Assembly (NCBI RefSeq): GCF_042675965.1
Contig: NZ_JBHTKJ010000047.1
Location: 1-28,092, forward strand
Length of the DNA: 28,092 nucleotides
Source: Virgibacillus_R byunsanensis
GTDB lineage: Bacteria > Bacillota > Bacilli > Bacillales > Amphibacillaceae
Direction: 5' to 3'
The notes beneath the pieces are model-generated. The model was not told the origin of the DNA. It did not search any database and worked only from the letters and a program-made list of their open reading frames with translations. The stretch's first letter is position 1; each line of letters starts with the position of its first letter. The position numbers were made by a program, and so were the translations under genes. Shown one piece after another: positions 7,721 to 15,455 of this stretch.

Positions 7721-8557
7721 TTATATGTACTCATAAAATCCTTTACCACTTTTTCTTCCAAGCTCTCCAGAAGAAACCATTCTTCTCAACAATTCTGGCA
7801 CTTTATATTTTGGATCTTCTTTCTTATTATATAAAGCTTCCTGAATATGCAGCATGGTATCTAATCCAATCATGTCAGCAAGCCAAAGTGGTCCAATTGG
7901 ATGATGTGCACCTAACTTCATACCTTTATCAATATCTTCAGGGCTTGCAGTTCCCTCATCTACTAACAAAATCGCCTCACATATCATCGGAACTAAAAGA
8001 CGATTTACGACAAATAAAGGAGTATCAATAACACGTATACTTTCTTTATTAGCATTTGCAACTAGACCTTCTACTTTTTCAAGTGTCACATTTGATGTCA
8101 GTTCTGTGCCCGTAACCTCGACTAGTTTCATTAGTGGAACTGGATTAAAAAAATGTAAGCCACATACACGATCACTCCGCTGTGTAACAGCAGCCAATTC
8201 CGTAATTGATAGACTAGAAGTGTTAGATGCTAATATCGTTTTGGGGTTACATAATTTGTCTAATTCTTTAAATACTGCCTTCTTTACATCTATATTTTCA
8301 GTTATAGCTTCAATTACGATATCGGCATCCTTTAGGGAATTCTTATTAGTTGTAAATTCTACTCGATTTAATACATCAATCACTTGTATATCCTTTTGCT
8401 TTTTGGACAATTTATTTAAACTTTTTGACATGGTGTCCTGTGCTGATTTTAACTCCTTCTCACTAAGGTCTATTAAAACAACATCATATCCACTGATTGC
8501 AAAGACTTGAGCTATTCCGTTCCCCATTATTCCTGATCCTAATACTCCTATTTTCAT
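7721..8557 (-). CDS. 3-hydroxyacyl-CoA dehydrogenase
   Basis: A 278-residue NAD-dependent enzyme that oxidises an (S)-3-hydroxyacyl-CoA to the 3-ketoacyl-CoA. The N-terminal Rossmann domain starts with GVLGSGIMGNGIA (4-16), with the acidic ribose-binding D30 after the second strand. The substrate and catalytic region includes SNTSSLSITE (111-120) and His135 in GLHFFNPVP. E147 in KLVEVTG likely partners the histidine. The C-terminal dimerisation domain has VVNRLLVPM and LGAHHPIGPLWLADMIGLDT. Length matches 3-hydroxybutyryl-CoA dehydrogenases (Hbd, MmgB, PaaH). It is the last gene of the operon, and its ATG overlaps the stop of the crotonase gene upstream (ATGA). A strong GGGGAGGAG ribosome site precedes it. 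Chain length of the substrate cannot be read from the sequence. Confidence 0.93.
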   Translation of the reverse strand: MKIGVLGSGIMGNGIAQVFAISGYDVVLIDLSEKELKSAQDTMSKSLNKLSKKQKDIQVIDVLNRVEFTTNKNSLKDADIVIEAITENIDVKKAVFKELDKLCNPKTILASNTSSLSITELAAVTQRSDRVCGLHFFNPVPLMKLVEVTGTELTSNVTLEKVEGLVANANKESIRVIDTPLFVVNRLLVPMICEAILLVDEGTASPEDIDKGMKLGAHHPIGPLWLADMIGLDTMLHIQEALYNKKEDPKYKVPELLRRMVSSGELGRKSGKGFYEYI

Positions 8558-9378
8558 CTTTTCTCCTCCCCTTTAAAAAAATCTGGTACATCGCTAATTT
8601 TTAGCGGAAATTTAGCAGGTCTTTTTTCTAAGAACGACTGAATTCCTTCTTTTGCATCTGTATTGTTTCCAGCCCAATAAAGAAACTTAGACTCTATAAG
8701 ATGGGATTGGTAAGGGTGATCTTCACTTGTCATTTTCCATAACAACTGTCTGACTAATCTATTAGAAGTAGCAGCCGTATTTTCTGCTATATCTTTTGCT
8801 ATTTCATAAGCTTTTTTCAATGGTTCCTCTTCTTCATAGTGAACCAAACCATGCTTAACTGCTTCTGAAGTAGGTATATAACGACCAGTATACATCCATT
8901 CCAACGCCTTACCGATTCCAACAATACGTGGCAAAAACCAACCTGAAGCCGCCTCAGGCCCAATACCCAGTTTTGAGAAAACAAACCCGATTTTAGCATC
9001 CTTTTTTACAATCCGTATATCCATTGGGAGTGTCATCGTCAAACCAATTCCCACTGCCGGACCATTAATCGCTGCAATGATTGGTTTTTGTAATTCGTAT
9101 ACTTGTAAACTAAGTTGGCCACCACTGTCTCGATACTCATCCTCATCTTTACTAGAGGTGAAGGTTGCTTCCCCTTCACTTAGATCCATGCCCGCACAAA
9201 AAGCCCTACCTTCACCAGTCACAATAATGACACGAACATCATCATTGTTATTAGCATTTTGATAAGCGTGAATCAGCTCTTCACTCATTTGATCCGTGTA
9301 TACATTCAACGTGTCAGGAAGGTTTAAAATGATAGTCATAATTCCACTCTTTAATTCCGTTCTAATTGTTTCATACAA
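8554..9378 (-). CDS. Crotonase-family protein lacking hydratase glutamates (likely isomerase)
   Basis: A 274-residue crotonase-fold protein acting on a CoA ester. The oxyanion-hole segments are FCAGMDLS (60-67) and INGPAVGIGLT (104-114). The two catalytic glutamates of classical enoyl-CoA hydratase are absent: T114 and S135 stand at those places. GIGPEAASGWFLPR (138-151) puts Glu142 where isomerase-type crotonases such as PaaG or enoyl-CoA isomerase carry an acidic residue. Double-bond isomerisation is therefore more likely than simple hydration. The start is TTG 9378, with AAGGGGG about 9 bases upstream, and it overlaps the end of the flavoprotein gene by 8 bases. The following dehydrogenase gene overlaps by 4 bases, so translation is probably coupled. 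Confidence 0.85.
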   Translation of the reverse strand: MYETIRTELKSGIMTIILNLPDTLNVYTDQMSEELIHAYQNANNNDDVRVIIVTGEGRAFCAGMDLSEGEATFTSSKDEDEYRDSGGQLSLQVYELQKPIIAAINGPAVGIGLTMTLPMDIRIVKKDAKIGFVFSKLGIGPEAASGWFLPRIVGIGKALEWMYTGRYIPTSEAVKHGLVHYEEEEPLKKAYEIAKDIAENTAATSNRLVRQLLWKMTSEDHPYQSHLIESKFLYWAGNNTDAKEGIQSFLEKRPAKFPLKISDVPDFFKGEEKR

Positions 9379-10264
9379 AATCAGATACCCCCTTTTTATA
9401 TTCTTTTATCAGTTGACCTATGATTTCCTTTGTTGTTTCACGTTTTTGGACTGTGTTTATTCCATGTCCTGCAGACCAAATATCCCTCCATGCCTTTACA
9501 TCAACTAAGTGAGAAAGGTCGACATCTTCTCTCGACTTCAATGTTTTTGGATCAATACCTTGCTGTATTAAACTTGGAATTAAGATATTCGCATGTACCC
9601 CACTAAATGCACTGGTATAAATAATATCACTCACAGTCTTATCAATTACCATTTGTTTATATTCATCCTGTGCATTACTTTCATTTGCTGCTAAAAAACG
9701 GGTTCCCATATAGACATAGTCTGCCCCCATTAACTTTGCGGCCGCAATATCTTTCCCTGTGGACATACCACCAGATAAGATGATTGTTCCATCATAAAAT
9801 TGTTTTACAACATTGATAAAAGAGAATGGATTTAATATTCCACCATGCCCACCAGCACCAGCGCATACGAGTATAAGTCCGTCTACTGCAGTTTCTGCAG
9901 CCTTTTTAGCATGTTTAACCGTTGCAACATCAGAATAAACTATACCACCATAGTTATGTACAATATCAATGACATCTCCAGGATTACCAAGAGACGTAAT
10001 CACAATAGGGGGTTTATACTTTTCTATCATATGAAGGTCACTATCATACCTCTTGTTTGATTTTTTATGGCAAATAAAATTAACCGCCCAAGGAACTTCG
10101 CCTAGTTCATTATTTACTTGTTCCATCCATTCTGCACATTTTTCTATAGGGCGTGCATTTAAGAGTGGAAAGGAGCCAATTACACCAGCTTTTCCAGCTT
10201 CAATAACCATTTGTGGAGTGGAGACCAAGAACATTGGTGCGATTATCAATGGCAGTTTAGACAT
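9371..10264 (-). CDS. Nitronate monooxygenase / FabK-like FMN oxidoreductase
   Basis: A 297-residue TIM-barrel flavoprotein of the nitronate monooxygenase (2-nitropropane dioxygenase) superfamily, which also includes enoyl-ACP reductase FabK and steroid-pathway enzymes of the IpdC type. The N-terminus LPLIIAPMFLVSTPQMVIEA and GVIGSFPLLNARP are typical. The catalytic histidine lies in AGAGGHGG (about residue 140), and the FMN phosphate site is ILSGGMSTGKDIAAAKLMGA plus GADYVYMGTRF. The start is ATG 10264 with GGTGAT upstream. A TTG six bases earlier is less well placed. It overlaps the thiolase gene. Within a beta-oxidation operon a role as enoyl-CoA reductase or CoA-ester oxidoreductase is more likely than nitroalkane detoxification, but the reaction is unproven. 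Confidence 0.8.
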   Translation of the reverse strand: MSKLPLIIAPMFLVSTPQMVIEAGKAGVIGSFPLLNARPIEKCAEWMEQVNNELGEVPWAVNFICHKKSNKRYDSDLHMIEKYKPPIVITSLGNPGDVIDIVHNYGGIVYSDVATVKHAKKAAETAVDGLILVCAGAGGHGGILNPFSFINVVKQFYDGTIILSGGMSTGKDIAAAKLMGADYVYMGTRFLAANESNAQDEYKQMVIDKTVSDIIYTSAFSGVHANILIPSLIQQGIDPKTLKSREDVDLSHLVDVKAWRDIWSAGHGINTVQKRETTKEIIGQLIKEYKKGVSDFV

Positions 10265-11438
10265 TTTCAATCACCATCGCAATTCCTTGTCCTCCACCAA
10301 TACACAAACTTGCAACTGCAAATCTGCCATTGCGGCGTCTTAATTCATAAGAGGAAGATAGTAGAATTCTAGCCCCACTCGCTCCTACGGGATGTCCAAG
10401 AGCAATGGCACCTCCGTGGACATTTGTTTTTTCACGATCCAGCCCTAACTCTTTTTCTACTGCCAAATATTGTGCAGCAAACGCTTCATTCACTTCTACT
10501 AGATCCATATCATCTAACGTAAGGTTTGCATGATCTAGTGCTTTTCTTATAGCAGGAACTGGCCCAACTCCCATAATAGTTGGATCAACACCTGCAACAG
10601 CCCAAGATACAATTCTAGCAACAGGTTTTAAACTATTTTCTGTCACAGCCTTATTGCTTGCTATGATCATTGATGCTGCACCATCATTTATACCTGAAGA
10701 ATTCCCTGCCGTTACTGATCCACCCTTAACAAAAGACGGTCTAAGCTTACTCATGGATTCTAAAGTTGCATTTGGTTTAATATGTTCATCTTCCTTCACC
10801 AGGACACTGTCTATTTTCTTCTTCACCTCAACTGGAACTATTTCTTCTTCGAAAATATTAGTAATAAATGCCTTTTTGGCGCTATTATGTGACTCAATAG
10901 ATAATTGATCCTGTTCCTCTCTCGAAATATCGTATTTCTCCGCTAACTTTTCTGCAGTCATTCCCATACCCATTCCTGTATATTCATCGTTCAATGTTGC
11001 TAACAACATATCCTCGAACGCTAAATCTCCCATTTTAGAGCCTCCAAAACGTTGTTTAAAATTAGAATATGGAGACTGGGACATATTTTCAGTACCACCT
11101 GCTAATACAATATTGGCATCACCTACCAAAATATGCTGTACAGCTGTAACGGCTGCTTGCATTCCAGAACCGCATAAACGGTTTAACGTTAGAGCTGGAA
11201 TTTCTTGTGGAATTCCACTAAGTAAACCAATATGTCTGGAAACATAGGATGCATTTCTTCCAGTGTGAATTACATTACCATAGATTACATGATCCACTTG
11301 TTCTGGGTTGACTTTTGATCGATTTAAAGCCTCGACTGCTGTTGCTTTTCCAAGTTGTGTTGCACCAGTATTAGCAAATGATCCACCAAATTTGGTGAAG
11401 GCAGTACGTGCACCATCCACAATATAAACATCACTCAT
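10257..11438 (-). CDS. Acetyl-CoA acetyltransferase / 3-ketoacyl-CoA thiolase
   Basis: A 393-residue thiolase that cleaves 3-ketoacyl-CoA with CoA to acetyl-CoA (or propionyl-CoA) and a shortened acyl-CoA. All catalytic residues are present: nucleophile Cys89 in LNRLCGSGMQA, His349 in GGAIALGHPVGASGAR, and Cys379 in CIGGGQG. The NEAFA motif is also there. Length and spacing match biosynthetic/degradative type II thiolases. ATG 11438 has AAAGGAGG 8 bases upstream. It lies 5 bases after the MaoC gene in the transcript and overlaps the flavoprotein gene by 8 bases. It provides the thiolysis step of the operon's pathway. Confidence 0.95.
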   Translation of the reverse strand: MSDVYIVDGARTAFTKFGGSFANTGATQLGKATAVEALNRSKVNPEQVDHVIYGNVIHTGRNASYVSRHIGLLSGIPQEIPALTLNRLCGSGMQAAVTAVQHILVGDANIVLAGGTENMSQSPYSNFKQRFGGSKMGDLAFEDMLLATLNDEYTGMGMGMTAEKLAEKYDISREEQDQLSIESHNSAKKAFITNIFEEEIVPVEVKKKIDSVLVKEDEHIKPNATLESMSKLRPSFVKGGSVTAGNSSGINDGAASMIIASNKAVTENSLKPVARIVSWAVAGVDPTIMGVGPVPAIRKALDHANLTLDDMDLVEVNEAFAAQYLAVEKELGLDREKTNVHGGAIALGHPVGASGARILLSSSYELRRRNGRFAVASLCIGGGQGIAMVIENV

Positions 11439-11443
11439 TCTCT

Positions 11444-11827
11444 CTACCTCCTTTTATCAAAAAGTTCAAACGAACCCTTTAATTTTATTTTATTATTTCC
11501 ATCTACTACCTCAACTTCGCCCTTCATTAAATTATGGTTAACACTTTCATCATTCAAATAGCCTTTAATAGTCAACAAGTCACCAGGATATATAGGTGCC
11601 ATAAAGCGAACCTGAAATGAATTCATTTTTCCATAAGAAAACCATTTATCAATTGCCTGTGAAACTAGACCCATCACATACATTCCATGAGCGATAACAC
11701 TAGGATGTCCCATCTTTAATGCTTCTTCAGGAACCGTATGAACAGGATTGAAATCCCCAGAAGCTCCAGCATATTTCACTAAATCAATCGGTTTTATTGG
11801 CTCTTTTGAAAGTGTCTTTTCTATCAC
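11444..11827 (-). CDS. MaoC-type hydratase, catalytic subunit
   Basis: A 127-residue single hot-dog-fold protein of the MaoC / (R)-specific enoyl-CoA hydratase family. The hydratase-2 motif is complete in YAGASGDFNPVHTVPE, giving the catalytic Asp and His, followed by GHPSVIAHGMYVMGL. The start is GTG 11827 because GGGGAGG lies 6 bases upstream and the protein then begins at the usual family position; a TTG 21 bases earlier is less likely. The gene overlaps the partner MaoC-N gene by 44 bases. The partner lacks these residues, so the two probably form a heteromeric hydratase, as in mycobacterial HadAB. It would hydrate an enoyl-CoA. Confidence 0.88.
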   Translation of the reverse strand: MIEKTLSKEPIKPIDLVKYAGASGDFNPVHTVPEEALKMGHPSVIAHGMYVMGLVSQAIDKWFSYGKMNSFQVRFMAPIYPGDLLTIKGYLNDESVNHNLMKGEVEVVDGNNKIKLKGSFELFDKRR

Positions 11828-12260
11828 TTGGTACCTCCCCTGTATCAATCAACGTAGACTTGCTGACTAAAACGATTGCAGAAAATTGATTTTTATAAAT
11901 CGTTTTCAAATAATAAAATATCTTATCACCTTTATATTCCTTTCCCTCCACTTTAAGCGTAGCTGTGACCGTGTCATTGGCACAAATATCCTGAATATAC
12001 TCATATGTTTGTTCACCGTGTAATACATTTTCAGATTTAAGATCAAGTTCTTTAAAAAACTGATAATAATCTCTTTCATTTGAGTATTCAATAACAGTTG
12101 CAAAGGTTGGTGGGATTGGAATATCACTATACCCTTGTTTTTGTGCTTCATTCCTATCAAAATAAATAGGATTTATTATACCTATAGCTTTTGCAAAAGC
12201 ATTTATCTTTCCTGCTTCTATCTTAAAAGGCTTATAATAATGGACAAGTTCCTCTGTCAT
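11784..12260 (-). CDS. MaoC N-terminal-like (FAS1-type dehydratase) subunit
   Basis: A 158-residue protein of the MaoC_dehydrat_N family, a hot-dog domain usually paired with a catalytic MaoC domain. The recognisable parts are HYYKPFKIEAGKINAFAKAI (7-26), INPIYFDRNEAQKQGYSDI and IPIPPTFATVI, then LHGEQTYEYIQDICANDTVT. At the place of the catalytic GDxNPxH motif it reads GIINPIYFD, so both Asp and His are missing. It therefore likely shapes the acyl-binding pocket while the next gene's product does catalysis. The 44-base overlap with that gene suggests coupled translation and a fixed ratio. The ribosome site is weak (AAAGAAGTGA). Confidence 0.82.
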   Translation of the reverse strand: MTEELVHYYKPFKIEAGKINAFAKAIGIINPIYFDRNEAQKQGYSDIPIPPTFATVIEYSNERDYYQFFKELDLKSENVLHGEQTYEYIQDICANDTVTATLKVEGKEYKGDKIFYYLKTIYKNQFSAIVLVSKSTLIDTGEVPSDRKDTFKRANKTD

Positions 12261-12276
12261 ATTATCACTTCTTTAT

Positions 12277-13347
12277 TCACAAAATTTTATTTTCCCGTGT
12301 TAAATTTGCCATTTCAAAATTATTTAAGACTGCCTTATTTAGATGCTCGAATCTAGGATCATCCAATTCCCCTTTTATCCATCTGTAATAAATTTGTTGC
12401 AATATAACACCTAATTTATAAAAACCGAATGCTACATAAAAATTAATACCAGAAACATCACGGCCACTCATCTTGGCGTATTTTTCCACTAATTCCCGAC
12501 GATCGTAAAAGCCTTGTTGATTCGTTACGATATTAATTCCTAAATCGGGATCACCCGATTGTCCCCAATAAGCTACTGTTGAACCAACATCTGTCATTGG
12601 ATCACCAATCGTGGAAAGTTCCCAATCCAACACTCCGTTCACTTTACTAGGATCTTTTAAATCTAATAAAATATTGTTTAGTTTAAAATCATTGTGAACA
12701 ATCGTTGTCTCCGAAGTGGTAGGAATATTTTTCAAGAACCAATCTTCTAATTCCTTAACATCTTGATAGTCATCTGTTTTCGAGTGTTTATATCGCTTCA
12801 TCCATCCATTTACTTGCCTTTCCAAGTATCCTTCTGGCTTTCCAATATCCGTTAAATTTGATGCTCTATAATCAATTGATTGTAATTCTATTAAAGCTTT
12901 TAAGATACTATTCGAAATGACTGATCCAGCTTCTACAGTACTTCCATATACGGCTGGTAATTGATCGTCAATCGCAATGCCCTCTTTTTTCTCCATTACA
13001 TAAAAATGCCTTCCCATAATATCAGGGTCTTCACTATATATAAATGGTTTGGGCGCAAGTGGATATACATGGTTGATTTTGCTTAAAATAGTATACTCTC
13101 GCTTCATATCATGTGCTTTTCGTGGAATTTCTCCAAAGGGGGGTCTTCTTAAAACAGCTTCCCAATTTCCAAAATAGACCAAATAGGTTAAATTAGAGTA
13201 ACCTTCAGAGAATTTCTTTACATTCATAGGGTTATTCGGAATTCCCTTTATCGATTCACGCAGAAACGCTTCAAACTTAGCCCAGTTTATATTTTTATCG
13301 TCTATTAATATACTTGCAGGCACCACATGCATCCCCTTTCTTTTCAC
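12277..13347 (-). CDS. APH-like acyl-CoA kinase, similar to the ACAD10/11 kinase domain and LvaA
   Basis: A 356-residue kinase-fold protein of the aminoglycoside phosphotransferase superfamily. It shows the nucleotide loop FSEGYSNLTYLV (46-57), RRPP (67-70), E84, the catalytic loop HNDFKLNN (218-225) with base Asp220, and metal-binding Asp241 in LDWE. IGDPMTDVG (247-255) is typical of the group fused to or next to acyl-CoA dehydrogenases. Human ACAD10/11 carry such a domain, and P. putida LvaA phosphorylates 4-hydroxyvaleryl-CoA. Because the same operon encodes an ACAD10/11-type dehydrogenase, phosphorylation of a hydroxyacyl-CoA is the best prediction; antibiotic resistance is unlikely. The start could be GTG 13347 (AGGA upstream) or GTG 13326 (AAAGGGG 6 bases upstream). 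The gene abuts the hydratase gene. Confidence 0.85.
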   Translation of the reverse strand: MKRKGMHVVPASILIDDKNINWAKFEAFLRESIKGIPNNPMNVKKFSEGYSNLTYLVYFGNWEAVLRRPPFGEIPRKAHDMKREYTILSKINHVYPLAPKPFIYSEDPDIMGRHFYVMEKKEGIAIDDQLPAVYGSTVEAGSVISNSILKALIELQSIDYRASNLTDIGKPEGYLERQVNGWMKRYKHSKTDDYQDVKELEDWFLKNIPTTSETTIVHNDFKLNNILLDLKDPSKVNGVLDWELSTIGDPMTDVGSTVAYWGQSGDPDLGINIVTNQQGFYDRRELVEKYAKMSGRDVSGINFYVAFGFYKLGVILQQIYYRWIKGELDDPRFEHLNKAVLNNFEMANLTRENKIL

Positions 13348-14136
13348 TTACTTTCCTATGAATACCGCTCTTCGCTTTTCTCCAAAGGCATTTACTCCTT
13401 CTTTCAAATCTTCTGTTTGACATAGGTCTACAAAAGATCTCGTTTCTATTTCTTGTCCTTCAGCCAAGGAAACCGCAAATCCTCTGTCTATCGTAGCTTT
13501 TGCCTTTGAAACGGCTATTGGTGCTTTACCCGCAATTTTTTCTGCTAAGACCAATGACTCCTTCAACGATTCACCATTGGAAACAACTTTTTCTACTAGA
13601 CCATTTTCATAGGCTTCTTCTGCAGAAATTATAACTCCTGAAAAGATTAATTCCTTTGCTTTTCCAACACTAATCAATCTTGGCAGCCGTTGTGTACCTC
13701 CATATCCTGGTAATACTCCTAAGCCTGTTTCCGGAAAACCCATTTTTGCCTTTTGTTCTGCTATTCTAATATCACACGCAAGGGCTAATTCTAATCCACC
13801 ACCTAATGCCAACCCGTTTATCGCACAAATGACTGGAAATGGAGCACCAGCTAATTTATCAAAAATCATTTTTCCTTTTTCCACTAAATTCTTGCCACTA
13901 ACTTCATCAAGAGTAGAAAATTGGTTAATGTCAGCTCCAGCAACAAACGCTTTTTCACCCTTTGCCCGTATTATTAAAACTCTACACGCATCGTAACCAA
14001 GTACTGCATCTATGGCACTATCTAACTCATTTAATAGTTCATCAGTTAGTACATTTAAAGGAGGGTGATCTATCGTTAGAGTAGAAATGAAGTCTGATAT
14101 TTCATATGACACAAAAGATAATCTGGATTCTTTCAC
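13348..14136 (-). CDS. Enoyl-CoA hydratase (classical crotonase)
   Basis: A 262-residue enoyl-CoA hydratase that adds water across a trans-2-enoyl-CoA. Unlike the other two crotonases in the operon it has the full catalytic set: oxyanion segments FVAGADI (64-70) and ALGGGLELALACD (110-122), with Glu116 and Glu136 (in MGFPETGLGVLPGYGGTQRL) matching the two glutamates of rat mitochondrial hydratase. The C-terminal helix ends in EGVNAFGEKR. GTG 14136 has AAAGGTGG 7 bases upstream. It lies 19 bases after the ComB-like gene and directly precedes the kinase gene. It would hydrate the enoyl-CoA made by dehydrogenation or by phosphate elimination. Confidence 0.93.
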   Translation of the reverse strand: MKESRLSFVSYEISDFISTLTIDHPPLNVLTDELLNELDSAIDAVLGYDACRVLIIRAKGEKAFVAGADINQFSTLDEVSGKNLVEKGKMIFDKLAGAPFPVICAINGLALGGGLELALACDIRIAEQKAKMGFPETGLGVLPGYGGTQRLPRLISVGKAKELIFSGVIISAEEAYENGLVEKVVSNGESLKESLVLAEKIAGKAPIAVSKAKATIDRGFAVSLAEGQEIETRSFVDLCQTEDLKEGVNAFGEKRRAVFIGK

Positions 14137-14155
14137 TATTCATCCACCTTTCTAT

Positions 14156-14893
14156 TTAAAAGCTTTCTTTTCTAAAATCGTTAATAAGTTTATCCCGTTT
14201 AAATACAGGCACTGCATTTACTTTTTCAAAATGATCTATCGTCCACTGTATGGAATTTTCAAAGCCTGTGTCCCTAAGGAGATGAGATGTTTCGCTGTCT
14301 AGTAAGTTATTAAAACTCTTTGATTTAGCATGTTGAAAGGCATCTCTTGCTAATTTTGCTGAATCAGAAAGCTCATATATTCCTACCCTTACAAGCTTAT
14401 CAATTAGATGTCCTGCACCTACAAAGTCTTCCATTGAAAATCGACCTGCATTTCCTGAACAAACAATAATAATGGATGAATCATCCGTTTGTGAATCAAT
14501 TACTTCGGCAATTCGGTGCCCATTAATAAGAGAAGAAGTATATAAAACTTTTGCTTGCTTTGCGTTTTCGATTCCTATCGTTCCATTAGTTGAGCATATA
14601 ATGGCTGCTTGCTCTTGCTCAGATGGTTTGATAAGGCTAGGGTCAGGATATAAAAATCCCTCTATTAATTCACCATTAGTCTCACCCAATAGTAGAAAGT
14701 GACCTTGTTGCTGTTTGACTGCTTCTAATGCCTTTTTAGCATCCTTTACTGCATAAACAGGCTCATAATTATTTTCTAATAAATAAGCAATTGTTGATGT
14801 TGCAAGAAAAACATCCACGACTACTGCAGTACAACTACTAATTGAGCTTGAATCTACTAATTCTTTTTGCGTTATGACATTTACTTTTCGCAT
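14156..14893 (-). CDS. ComB-like (2-phosphosulfolactate phosphatase family) protein, divergent
   Basis: A 245-residue protein with the ComB fold signature: TAVVVDVFLATSTIAYLL (22-39), LGETNGELIEGF (69-80), ICSTNGTIGIENA (99-111), and VCSGNAGRFSMEDFVGAGHL (144-163) with acidic E155/D156. ComB is a Mg-dependent phosphatase that makes sulfolactate from 2-phosphosulfolactate in coenzyme M or spore sulfolactate synthesis. Typical members read DxLRAT, GER and NGTRA; here these are FLAT (Leu30), GET (Thr72) and NGTI (Ile106), so three arginines expected to hold anionic substrate groups are lost. No ComA gene is present. The gene sits between dctQ and the hydratase gene, so it probably acts on a phosphoester of this pathway. 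That is inference; the true substrate is unknown. Confidence 0.75.
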   Translation of the reverse strand: MRKVNVITQKELVDSSSISSCTAVVVDVFLATSTIAYLLENNYEPVYAVKDAKKALEAVKQQQGHFLLLGETNGELIEGFLYPDPSLIKPSEQEQAAIICSTNGTIGIENAKQAKVLYTSSLINGHRIAEVIDSQTDDSSIIIVCSGNAGRFSMEDFVGAGHLIDKLVRVGIYELSDSAKLARDAFQHAKSKSFNNLLDSETSHLLRDTGFENSIQWTIDHFEKVNAVPVFKRDKLINDFRKESF

Positions 14894-14904
14894 ACAATCA
14901 ACCT

Positions 14905-15438
14905 TTATTTTTTATCTTCACCTTTGAATAGAAATGATGGTTGCTTTTCAATTAAGTTCCTTATAAGAATAAATATGTTCTCCACAATAATTAATCCAAA
15001 TGCAATAGGTACGAAGAAGAATATTGGATAAAGCGGATAGAGTGTTCCTGCAGCAGGAAATGCTATTTCTCTTTCCAATCCGTTCAACGCATACTCTAAG
15101 GAAAATTGAGTCATTAAAATGAGAACAAAAATTTCAATAAGTACCATCCCGATAATAATAAACATTTTTGTTTTGTTTTTAAAACGCTCTATTAACATAT
15201 CCATTTTTGGCAGAACGCCCGACGAGTAGACATACGCTAAAGAAGGAAAAACGACAATAGGCATAAAATAGTTCTGAACAATTTCAAATCCACCATTAAT
15301 CGAATTTTCTACAATATTTCTTAAAAAAACGTCATAGACAATGAATAACATCATACCAATAAGACTAATTCCGCTAATCCAGACACCAATAATTTTAATG
15401 TAATCGAAATATTTATATACACTTAATACGCCTTTCAT
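14905..15438 (-). CDS. dctQ: TRAP transporter small membrane subunit (DctQ-like)
   Basis: A 177-residue protein with four predicted membrane helices (roughly residues 15-35, 45-65, 88-110 and 135-158), the usual plan of the TRAP DctQ subunit. FxxYDVFLRN after the first helix is a family hallmark. It forms the membrane complex with DctM. The start is set at ATG 15438, which has AAGGAAAGG about 9 bases upstream; an in-frame TTG at 15459 overlapping the dctM stop is possible but lacks a well-spaced site. It lies between dctM and the ComB-like gene. The C-terminus is short and charged. Confidence 0.88.
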   Translation of the reverse strand: MKGVLSVYKYFDYIKIIGVWISGISLIGMMLFIVYDVFLRNIVENSINGGFEIVQNYFMPIVVFPSLAYVYSSGVLPKMDMLIERFKNKTKMFIIIGMVLIEIFVLILMTQFSLEYALNGLEREIAFPAAGTLYPLYPIFFFVPIAFGLIIVENIFILIRNLIEKQPSFLFKGEDKK

Positions 15439-15455
15439 AATATTCATCCTTTCCT

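Noticed and set aside
7699..8510. Plus-strand open frames opposite the 3-hydroxyacyl-CoA dehydrogenase gene
   Set aside because: They are antisense to a clearly conserved gene and show no family features.
9371..10264. Nitroalkane detoxification gene
   Set aside because: The family name suggests this, but the gene overlaps thiolase and crotonase genes in a CoA pathway; a CoA-ester oxidoreductase is more consistent.
12277..13347. Aminoglycoside resistance gene
   Set aside because: Although the fold is that of aminoglycoside phosphotransferases, the IGDPMTDVG context and the operon with an ACAD10/11-type dehydrogenase argue for an acyl-CoA kinase.
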